Source: Tribonema minus
Lineage: Eukaryota > Sar > Xanthophyceae > Tribonematales > Tribonemataceae
Direction of reading: 5' to 3'
NCBI GenBank assembly: GCA_017506865.1
Contig: JAFCMP010000531.1
Span: 372,001-436,000 of the forward strand
DNA length: 64,000 bases
Shown here: positions 34,401 through 43,494 of the stretch, piece after piece
Layout of the letters: each line of letters opens with the position of its first letter
Numbering within the stretch: the stretch's first letter is position 1
Made by a program: the position numbers and the translations under genes
The notes under the pieces: generated by a model
Seen by the model: the letters and a program-made list of their open reading frames with translations, nothing else
Told to the model about the DNA's origin: nothing
Database searches by the model: none

Positions 34401-37400
34401 GGCAGCAGTGTTGCAATAAGCCGCGCATGCACTGAGGGCTGCAAAGGTGTGAGAACAGGCTGAGCACTGCACACACTGGTCATAGCTTTCAAGGTCTGCA
34501 TTGCCCGCATTGTCACTGCAGGCGCTGTTCCTGACCTTGTCACCAAGCAATCAACGTCAGCCTCAGCTCAAAAGGGACATGCTGCGGATTGCTTGAATGC
34601 TGCTCATTGTGCCACAAGACATGGGTTCGAGCGGCCTTGCGAAGCCAAGCAGTCTTGTGCGGTGCTTGAAAACATGGTACTTCGAAGCATGTGCATCGTG
34701 CAAGACTGACACACAATACGGCTTCGGATGATGCATACTTGCCATAGCTGCCGCACGCACACACCTTCTTCAAGACTGGAGGTTAATGTACGAGCTCTAT
34801 CACTTGAACATGCTTTATGCGTGCATTAGCATCCATCAGCAAACTTAGGGGGCTTCCCACGGGGGTCGAGTACGTTCAAGCTGACACCGTCAAATCTCTG
34901 AGCACCTGCGCTGTGGCGCGCAGCACAGGGCCATCGAAAATGTGACATCTTTGCGCATACATGTATGTGATTGTGCCAGCACGTGAGTGTGACTGAATCC
35001 TACCCTCACCCTAACCTCAACGGCAGAAACCAAAGCGCACTTTGCATACTTGAAGTATACTGGAGCAACCGCACAACAGGGCGAGTGCGCACCTTCCATA
35101 GACGACAATACGCCCTCTCAAACACAGGGTTAAAGCGGCGGCCAGTGCGTACTGACGACAAGACACCCTCTCGAACTCGAAGTTCAAGTCACAGCCATTA
35201 TCTACTAAGTACAGCAGCGGCTGCGCAGCGCCCGCTCACACACCCAGCAGCGCCGCACACAAACAAACGCATTCAAAAGCGCTGCACGCAAACACGCAAC
35301 GCACCTGCAGGCGGTTGATGTTGTCGCTCGCGAACGTCGCGTACGACCAGTCGCACGAGGGGTCCCCGCACCCCTCCGCGAGGAGGCTCAGCAGAACTTT
35401 CGAGAACTTTCTGGAGGCCGTCGCGGCGGCGTCGTCCATGTCGTGCTTCACAACGGCGACGATGCGCGTGTCGATCTTGCCGTCATAGAAGTTGCTGTGG
35501 CGGCCCGTGCGCCCCTCGAGGCCGCGCGCGACGGCCATGGCGTGCAGGCGCGCCGCGCCGCGCAGCGCAATGTACTGCGGCGGCAGTAAGGGCGCGGGGC
35601 AGTTCGGATAGTGGCGGCGCAGAACGTCAGGCGGGGGTGTGTATCAGTGTGCGTCATCTGTGGCAGGTCAACGCTGACCATTGCGCAGCGCAATGTACTG
35701 CGGCGGCGGCAGCGGAGCGCGTGAGGGGATGGCGGCAGTGCGGTTAGCTAGCGTCAGCACGAGTGTGTTGTGCTGTGTGTATGTGTTTAGTTGAAGTGCC
35801 CGTGCACCCCTCGAGGCCCCGCGCGACGGCCATGGCGTGCAGCCGCGCCGCGCCGCGCAGCGCAATGTACTGCGGCGGCGGCAGCGAGGCGCGTGAGGGG
35901 ATGGCGGCGGTGCGGTTTGCTAGCGTCAGCACGAGTGCGTGTGTGCTGTGTGTATGTGTTTGAGAGGGCCCGTGCGCCCCTCAAGGCCGCCATGGCTTGG
36001 ATTTGCGCCGCGCCGCGCAGCGCAATATACTGCGGCGGCAGCAGCGAGGCGCGTGAGGGGATGGCGGCGGTGCGGTTAGCGTCAGCGCAGGCACAGGTGC
36101 GTGTAGGCTGCGCGTATGCTTAGGATAAGGATTGGGGGCTATGGCGAGGGTTAGGGTCAGGTGCGGGTGGAGGCATCAAGGCGCGCGCGGGATGCGGCGG
36201 GGAACTCGGTTGGCGTCCATGTACATACGATGTCAGGGCAGGGGGGGATGTATGGTTTGTGTGGTGTGATATGCCGTACGTATGGAGTTTTGCAGCAGGT
36301 CGCATGTCAGCGCCGACTGACCATTGCAAAAACGTGGCGTCCAACATAGCGGAGGTCACCGCGTGTGGCAATAGTCAAACTTCACGCATCGGCAGTGCTC
36401 GAGCGCAGTGCGAAGCGACCTCGCGTCGTTCCACGGCCCTCATGACCACGTCCGCTGCATTTTTGCAGCCGCACCACCACATGCACCGCGTCGTGCACTC
36501 GGTTGCAGCCGAGACCCCACGGCAATGCGCAATGGCAGCGTGCACTGCCTGCCGTATCTCGTGCCGAGACGTGAGAAGCAACCGGCGCAGCGATGCACCT
36601 CAAAAACACGTCGCGCATGCATCGCGCCACTTCCTGGCTGAGCCCGTGCGCACGGTGCGCAGCGGCAGGCGCACGTGGCCACACTCTCGCTTAACGACAC
36701 CTCGCGCAGCACAGGCGGGAGCGTCGCACCTTGAACATGTTGGTCAGCGCCAGCGTGCGCGCCTGCCGCGGCAGGTTGAAGGCGGCGTGGTCCCCCGGCG
36801 TCGCGCGCGCCACCACCTCCGCCTCTATCAGCTGCAGCTGCCGCAGCTGCTCGTCCGTATAGTTGCGCCCGCCCACGCTGGTGCGCGCCGCGTAGCGGTG
36901 GTCCTGCGCGGGCAGCTGCAGCCGCGCCTCGAACGCGCCGTCGCCGTCCGCGCCGCCCGCTGCCGCTGCGCCGTGCAAGCGCGGTGCCGCGTGGGGGGGA
37001 GAGAAAGCCGGGGGCGGCGGAACGGCGGCATCCGGCGGCGGCGACGCAGCACCAGACGCGCGCCGCCTGCCGCGCTGGTGCGCCGCGCCGTGGCTGCCGC
37101 TGCCAGCGCTGCTGCTGCCGCAGTTGTCGGGCGCGGCGGCGCTGTTGGCGGCGCCGCTCTCGCTGATGCTGGGCGGGCGCGCCTTTGTGCGTATGCGCGC
37201 GGGGTACCGCACGGGCGCTGCTGCTGGCGCCGCTGCTGCTGCCGGCGGCGCCGCTGCCGCTGCCGCAGGCTGGCGGCTGGCCTGCTGCGGCGCTGCGGGC
37301 TTCGCCTCTGCTGCGCCAGCAGCAGCGGAGGCAACGTCCCTGCCCTGCTTGAGCTCCGGATCGGGCTTCGCACGGTGGTCATCCTGCCCGCAGCGCAGTT

Positions 37401-37989
37401 CCCGCATGCAGGACGCGCGCTTGTCGCCGCTGGCCGGCTGAGCGCCTGCCGCGGCGGCAGCGTCGGCAACGCGCACGAGAACCCCCCCCTGCTTTTCCCC
37501 CTGCGCCGCCGTGTGCTTCTGGTGCTCGTCCTTAGGCGTCACCTTGGGAAGACCACGCGTGTCTGGCTGGCGCCAGCTCGGCGGGCCCGGCGTCACGTCC
37601 GTGCAGCAGATCTGAGCGCTGACGGGCAGCTTCTGCGGCGCCGAGGATGGCAGCGCCGCCGCCGCTGCCGCGCGCGAGTTGACGAGCTGCTGCAGCCGGC
37701 AGCAGAAGTCCCCCAGGCGCGACCAGTCGAGTTGCGTGAGACCTAGCGTCGTCTCCAGAAATGCAGCCTGCTCGGCAACGTTGCTGCCGCCGCTGCCGTT
37801 GCAGGAGGGTGTGGCGTTCGCGGCGGCGCCATTGGTGCCGCTGCTGGTGGCAGAGGCAGCGGCGGCACCGCCGGCATCGAGGGGCGGAGCACTGGTCTGC
37901 ACTAGCACATGGGCAAACAAGCTGAGCATGTGCTGAGGTATGGTGTTGATGGGGCTGCCAGAGAGCATACGCTCCTTCTTTGGATACAT
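31404..37989 (-). CDS. Unrecognised protein with low-complexity regions (4 exons, 684 aa)
   Basis: Exons 37989-36730, 35574-35305, 32486-32191 and 31632-31404 are GT-AG, phase-consistent (0, 0, 2) and total 685 codons with stop. Exon 1 starts MYPKKERML, has Ala/Pro/Gly-rich low complexity, then an ordered-looking end (GGRNYTDEQLRQLQLIEAEV, LTNMFK). Exon 2 is the most conserved-looking part (YIALRGAARLHAMAVARGLE, FYDGKIDTRIVAVVKHDMD). Exon 3 is Ala/Gly-rich. Exon 4 begins PFHGPFSELPLAIPLAI. I recognise no family and see no signal peptide or membrane segment. Intron 1 holds decoy acceptors; intron 3 holds a hAT transposon in antisense orientation. A GT directly at the final codons (AT|GTGAGC) means the gene could continue into another exon. 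Confidence 0.6.
32692..32699. repeat. Target-site duplication, left copy
   Basis: GTCATGGT, identical to 34102-34109 on the other side of the transposon. Confidence 0.9.
32700..34101 (+). mobile_element. hAT-superfamily DNA transposon, internally deleted, 1402 bp
   Basis: The ends are perfect 12-bp terminal inverted repeats, TAGGGTTGGCAA at 32700-32711 and its complement at 34090-34101. An exact 8-bp direct repeat GTCATGGT flanks the element (32692-32699 and 34102-34109), the hAT target-site length. Both subterminal regions are dense in CGTAT/ATACG motifs, as expected for transposase binding sites. It encodes one 327-aa open frame with a BED finger but without a complete transposase core. 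Intact ends, exact duplication and open frame point to recent insertion. It sits in intron 3 of the surrounding minus-strand gene. Confidence 0.93.
32840..33823 (+). CDS. BED-finger protein of a deleted hAT element (327 aa)
   Basis: An N-terminal BED-type zinc finger is visible (WGSFSV at about residue 34, then VCLRC about residue 55 and a later NDHLKSKAC), followed by an Ala run and a basic patch. The next part resembles the region after the BED finger in hAT transposases (NSLARFFYKSGVAFHLIEQ). After about residue 245 the frame jumps directly to a segment like the hAT C-terminal dimerisation domain (CATERNWSLWGNV, RLALERGEKLVFIKGN). The RNase-H-like catalytic middle is largely missing, yet the frame stays open, so the deletion was in frame. 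It could bind element ends and dimerise without catalysis. The longer upstream frame extension crosses the TIR and is not used. Confidence 0.8.
   Translation: MADAIDPGPDLAKQARALYQKRCDQKRQGQAGWWGSFSVELDSVKHEVRLVCLRCSAKLGASNPSRAANDHLKSKACLRATAASAAAAAAAEAAAAAAAAAGDGEEEVEVTGTKRHRGAAGITPYMATSGQITQARNSLARFFYKSGVAFHLIEQEDLVAAFAALGADLPNRKALAGTMLNKEHDRVSRDVWEAIDALHLVQLASDGWRRKHCGDGTPLVNLCALLPKGGSYFVTTEPARGICKNAKWIEELHMRWAKKAFHVTACATERNWSLWGNVYPKCRSRLALERGEKLVFIKGNDKAAERKTDEEVMLTVMEAAEEEVVNM
34102..34109. repeat. Target-site duplication, right copy
   Basis: GTCATGGT, identical to 32692-32699. Confidence 0.9.
34110..35304. other. Intron 3 remainder of the unrecognised gene, nothing else seen
   Basis: Between the transposon and exon 2 of the minus-strand gene I see only a palindromic ATACTTGAAGTAT at about 35046 and no further exon with coherent phase. 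Confidence 0.4.
35575..36060 (-). repeat. Three decoy copies of exon-2 start and acceptor (unrecognised gene)
   Basis: The acceptor CCGCCGCAG and the beginning of exon 2 recur upstream in intron 1 with exon-start equivalents 35697, 35869 and 36029; the true start is 35574. The 35869 copy extends more than 60 nt into exon sequence (complement of GCGACGGCCATGGCGTGCAG). Units are spaced 123-172 nt and the intronic parts (GGCGCGTGAGGGGATGGCGG) are repeated as well. All copies keep a usable AG. Confidence 0.9.
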
Positions 37990-38065
37990 GGCTGCTGCGG
38001 TGGCTGCCGAGGGCGAGAGAAGAACTTCTCCGGCGGCCGCGGATCCTCCTTTTTGACGGAGCCGC

Positions 38066-38377
38066 TCAGTGGTTCACGGCGTCCGCAAGCACTTGAGCGG
38101 GCTTGGCGGCGTCCAGTATGTTCTTGTAAAGCCGCCAAAGGCAGGAGACGACGCTAGGAGCTCGCGAGCGCACAAAACACTGAGAAGCGCCGTGCCGTCT
38201 TCTTGACAGCGAAACCTCCAGGAACTGCAGCAGTTTCGACATGTGCAGCACAACATGAGGGACAGCAGGACGCATTAGTGGATCATCATGTCTGGGGCTC
38301 ATGGCGTGGGCCGACAGGGCCCTGGCCGCAGTCTGTGCGGCAACGGATACCGTGCACAAAGCAGTTTCTGAGGACAC
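38066..38377 (-). CDS. Hypothetical small protein (103 aa), weak
   Basis: An open frame ending 77 bp before the start of the next minus-strand gene. Its composition (balanced, several hydrophobic heptads such as VVLHMSKLLQFLEV and VVSCLWRLYKNIL) looks more protein-like than the surrounding shadows. It may be the last exon of a gene upstream or a fragment. No family recognised. Confidence 0.25.
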   Translation of the reverse strand: MSSETALCTVSVAAQTAARALSAHAMSPRHDDPLMRPAVPHVVLHMSKLLQFLEVSLSRRRHGASQCFVRSRAPSVVSCLWRLYKNILDAAKPAQVLADAVNH

Positions 38378-40179
38378 AGATGATCAGGCGTGGCTCGAGT
38401 ACAGGTGGGGAAGGCGGACGCGCTGCCAGCACCGGGAGGGAGGACACGGCCGCAGACCGTATTCCATAAGCATAAGAACCAGCCGGCCTGGTTCGCCAGC
38501 CCTCCGCCGGTGCGTATCCTTCACAATCGACGGCAGTAACAAGGTCAAGCGAAGGCTGACAAAAAGTAAGGATGCTTTCACCTGGCGTGCACGCAGGCCA
38601 CATACCTTGCGCGGCAGGAGGTTGCCAGGGGTGACGACACCTGTTGGGCAGTCCCTCTGGGGCTGATGCGCTTTGGTCTCTCGTGGGTTTCACCCTATCA
38701 CTTTGCACAGAGCTGAGAAACGAGTCCATGATGGGCTCGAGCTCGAGAGGGAAATGGGGCGAAATTTGGCTGAAACTGGCTGAAATGTGGCCTTGTTTGT
38801 CTGGGGAGCGTTGAATAGAGTCCAGTACATGCATCTACAGTGTGTTTTGAACATGTGCAGAGTAGCTTGGACATGTGGAAACAGGTCCAGGTCGAGACAT
38901 CCTTGCAGCACTGTCCAGGACATCTGCAGCTGCGCTGGGTCGCATGTACACACAAGTAAACGAAGGGTGTCATCCCGACGTCTGAACATGCCACCTGCAG
39001 CTTCTGCAGTGCTCTCAGCATTATGACAAGTAAAAGGATTTTTATTTGACTTGTTCAGGTTGCATAGCAGGCGTTGATGCGGCTCGTCATGTGTCGTGGT
39101 GGTGCGTCTGCGTGCGACCGCCGTCAAAGAGCACAAAGTCAAGTTGGCCCAGTTGGCCAACAAGTTGGCCAACAGAAAGAAATTTGGCGCGTTCCCGGGA
39201 TTGAATTGGAGCTCCGAACTTTTCAACTGCAACCAGGCGCCAAAGCATGAACCCTTGGTAAAGTGGGATGGACGCTCAAGCGAAGGCAGCCTCTGCACTG
39301 CTGTGGGTTCTTTGGGGCTACGCAGGCCTGCCAACGTCAATTTGTAAACACTCCAACGCAAGCGTTGCAGTGCCCCACACCACTGCAATAACACAAAAGA
39401 TTGCAGCGCTGTTCCCGGCATTGAAAGCCCTGTTCCCGGGATTGAGGTAGGGAACTGTTCAACTGCAACGTTCTGAGAGATCTACCGGGGGTGCCGTGCA
39501 GGCAAGGTTTTCCGGGCCATCGTGAATGCGAATGCGGCTGTGATGAGCTCAACAGCGATTCGACGCGCGCAGGCTGCCGTATCCCCCAAGCAGCAGCTCA
39601 TCACGCAAACATCTTGCAGCCTGCGCGCCTCGTCCACAGCGTTGCAGCACTTGACGACCTCGCTCAACGTGACAAGGGCGGATACCACCACCTCCAGCCA
39701 AAGGCGGATAGGGTGTGCGTAGCACTACGTGCGGGTCACTAGCGCGGTCATGGTGTGCGCGAGAGTAAGGCGCGCTTTCCACGCCGCCGTGCCATCATGG
39801 ATTGCTTGCCGCCAGCCCCTGTCAAGAGCACATAAGAAGGACAAGGAACGGTGTCCAAGTGTATGTGACTGCAAGCATCAGGTTTACTCAATGAGGTTGC
39901 GAAACGTGGCACGTGAAAAGGTCACCAATCAGACTTTGGCTGATGTCAGTGTCAAGTGTGTGGTGTGTGCGTGACCACTTGGGCCCTGCTGTTGCAGTGC
40001 TGCTGCCAACGCAGGTCTTTCCCAGGCTTGTGTAGCAACAGGTATCATGAATTCAAGTGTGGCGGAAACTTGGCCAGTCCGTTGTTGACGTGGCAGCACA
40101 AACTTTTGAAAATATGGCATCAAGTGCTGTTGCAAGTGGCAGCGTGCGACTGTTGAATAACAGCTGCTGCGCAGCATTG

Positions 40180-41295
40180 CGATAATGTCTTCGAAACAGC
40201 AATAATGGAGGCATGGGCAACTTGGTGTCCAGGCTATACAACTTGCAGGTAAAGAGCTTGCTCAAAAGGCAAAAAACATGAGGGACTGGAGTAGCGATGC
40301 TTGCCAGCCTGGGCACTGCCTGCCGCGCCGTAATGTGTTGCACATGGCGACTGTTCTGACGCAACTTGCTGTTGAAGTTCGCAACAGCCGACATGGTGTG
40401 TCAACAGTGCACAGTTGGTTTCAAAGTTATTGTACTTCAAGTAGGTTGAGTCGCCTGCCACGTGATATACCTGGCGACTGTCCCTACACACTATGGAGTG
40501 ACAGGTACCAGCACACATATGGTATGTCAGCAGTACCAGGTACCAGCACACATATGGTCTGTCAGTAGTGCACGGCTGGTCGTGCTGTGTGTATGGTTTT
40601 CTTTCTTCTCTCGTTGTTCAGTCAACAGCTTAATTAGTACAGGTTCGGCGTGAGTTTCGCCCTGCTTGAATGTATACACCCGCGCTGAAAAATACCATGA
40701 GAGCTGCTGAGGCAGCAGCAGAGCTAGTGTGTGCAGAAAGCATGTCAGTGAGCAGCTACAATGTTAGCACTGCTGCACACAGCGTGCAAGTGTTAGACGA
40801 CCGCTACTTCGCATGATGTGCAACTGTCTTCCGTATAGCGAAGATGGAGGCCAGCTGGGTCACTTGGTGTCCGGGGCAGCCGGCGGGGCTAGACGCCCTG
40901 TAGGTAAAGAGCTTACTTCAGAGGCAAAAGGGGGGGGGCGTGCTTGCCAGCCACAGCACCACCTGCCGTGCAGTATTGTATTGCACGTGCCAACTGCTCT
41001 GGCACAAATCAGTGGTCCAACAAGTCGCGAAATATGACATGGTGTTTCAGCAGTGCACGGCTGTTTCTTTCGTGCTGCTGTTGTGGGTTGCTTCGCCTGC
41101 CACGCGGTTACGTGCTAGCCCAGCCAATTGTCCTTACACATCATGTTGTAACAGGCACCGATGCCCAGAGTCTGTCAGCAGTGCAGGCCTGGTGGCGCTG
41201 CGTTTGTGTTTTGTCTTGGACTGTTTGAGCCGACGCTTGATGATTCAGAGCGAATTTCGCCCCGCTTTAGTGTATAGACCACTTTGCTGGATAGG
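40180..41295. repeat. Diverged direct duplication, about 480-bp unit
   Basis: Copies at about 40180-40670 and 40825-41295 share collinear blocks: CTTGGTGTCC, GGTAAAGAGCTT, TGCTTGCCAGCC, ACATGGTGT, CGCCTGCCACG and TTTCGCCC, then GTGTATA or ATGTATA. Indels are frequent. The first copy has an internal tandem repeat of GGTACCAGCACACATATGGT (40502-40559). No coding capacity survives; it may be a remnant of a transposon or of a duplicated gene. Confidence 0.7.
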
Positions 41296-43494
41296 AATAT
41301 GAAGCAGGAGTTACAGGCCTAGCATTGTGCAGATAGAAGAATCTAAGATTATGTACAGCGTTGGATGATGCTCACGTGAAGCCTGTTTCTAGTACGTTGC
41401 TGATGCAGACATTATGCGGGGCTAGCAAAAGAAGTGTTTGGCACTAGATCGTAGTTATATAAACGTAGCGCCAGCTCCTGCTCTCAAGAAGGCAGCTACA
41501 GGTCGCGCTAAGTGACAACAGTTTCGTGAGCCATATCTTACCTCAGCGCCCTTGTTGCAACGATTCCAGCAGGCGACTCTTCGCCATCAAGCACCTCCTT
41601 GAGCACCTCCTTAAGCAAACCTGCCCATCACTTGAGAGCACGTCCTCAGCATCACGATGACTCCGAACTTGTTGGCCTAGGGGGGAGTGTGGCTTCCAAA
41701 ACTTCAAGAACTCTTCTGGAAAAAGAATAAACAAGTCCAATATCATATCCATGCGCAGGCAGCGCGGCACCTGCCAGTGTATAATACTGTGTATCCCGCA
41801 GGTTTCGGGGCATCCGCACGCGTGACGCAGCACCAGATCCCTTGCATGAGACTTCGTGAACCTCGGCTTGTACAAACAGGACAACACTGATCCGAGAGCA
41901 CGAAAGTGCAGGGAAGAGATGCATGGGTTCAGCTGCGGGCAGGTCGGAGCAATGTAGAGCTTGAAATGGAGATGAACAGAGATCGGGCATGAGCTATCAC
42001 GAGCACGCTGGTGGGGTATGGCCTGCATGGAACAGGCGGAGCAGCTCGGGGCAACCTGGGCCACTACTGTAGCGGTGGGAGTATATAGGCATACATAATG
42101 TTTGCTCTTCAAAGTGGAAATGAACAGCGTAGACTACCACTTTCAACTATTGCAAATCATCATGTCGTATGTCACTTGTTTTGACCCTGTTGTGCACTCA
42201 ATGTCCGTCAGGCTGTAAAAAAACCCCGCCTGCTTCTCCCTTTGCCCGTAATGCTCTAGATGGTACCATCACACCGGTGAGCTCACGCATCGTATACCTG
42301 CAGAAGTCATTAGTAAATTTCTTGCGCTGGTGCTTTGCTGCTCGTCCTGTTGCTTCTCGCAGGCCTGCTGTAGGGTCACAAAAGTTTTTGATCTGTGCCG
42401 CTCCTGCCGCCGCTGCCGCTGCGCTCTTTGCAGACTCACCCAAATACAGAGACTATACTAGCTTGGGTACAATTTTGCAGGTGCTCTCTTTGCAGACTCA
42501 TTCGAGTATGAAGACAAAACTGTGGCAGCCAGGAAATGCTGACAACGAAGGGGTGGGCCTCCAGGCCAATTGCTAGATCCGAACTGCCGTGTTTTGCGCC
42601 TGCAAGCGTCGCTTCCCCCCACTGGAATAGTTTCTTTGCAAGACAGATATTGATGACGCCAAGGCGCAGTTGGCGTGCAGCGCAATGACACCAGTGACAT
42701 ACCCATGAACTACTGTGCTCCAAGAAGAAGCTTCCTGATGACGATGTGTCGTGAAGTTCACTGATTTCAACGCCGCGTTGAACCAGGCAGCCAACAAGCT
42801 GGCTCACACTGTAGTGATCATGAGACAATTGATTGCATTGCACCGCATGACTACAGCTCGGTCCACCCTGCGAGCCCAGATTGCTCTGCTGCATGACACG
42901 ACTCTCACGCTGTCGAATTATCAGCAATGCACGCGTCGCGCAGAGAAAACTGCTTTGCACCGTTCGTATTGATACTTGCGTACGGCGCTACAACACCCAG
43001 ATCCTTGATGTCAAGCTTGCAACCAGAGTCGAGGTCTACGTTGAATCAGAATGGCTCAAGGCTCATTGACGATCAATCGTGATGTGCCTCAGAACCTTGC
43101 AGCTTTGATGCTGTTGCAAGAAGGAGATGCGAGAGTGTGCTGTGCTCTGACGTCGACTATCATGCAAAGCATGAGGGTATGTATGCTTGTACCACTTGAT
43201 GTCAACTTGCTCCTCGGAGTAAATCATCGAGGATGGGGTATTTGTTGTCTGACAAGACACAGTCACACGCTGGCAACTTGTTGAACTTTAGAGTACCTGC
43301 CAGCACAACATCAAAAGGTACACACTACCACACACCATCGTTAGCGGCTGCATGTTTGGCGAACTATTGCACATGAGCACAAGTCATGCAAACAAGCGTG
43401 GCCATCAGCCTTGCTGAGAACCCCAAGGGACCACATGCCACGTTCTTGAATTTGAAGTAATGTTCAGTATATTGGAGTCATGCGACAGAGCACA

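Larger units (their letters stand above)
37990..43494. other. Gene-poor duplicated region
   Basis: About 5.5 kb without a gene I can defend. It contains a large diverged direct duplication (40.2-41.3 kb), small repeats (for example GTTCCCGGGATTGA with TTCAACTGCAAC at 39190-39235 and 39430-39470), and short frames without domain resemblance, including 189 codons at 41543-42112 (-). Confidence 0.5.

Noticed and set aside
41543-42112. 189-codon frame on the minus strand
   Set aside because: Cys/His/Ser-rich composition without recognisable motifs; the first codons and flanks show no promoter or splice support. Too weak to call a gene.
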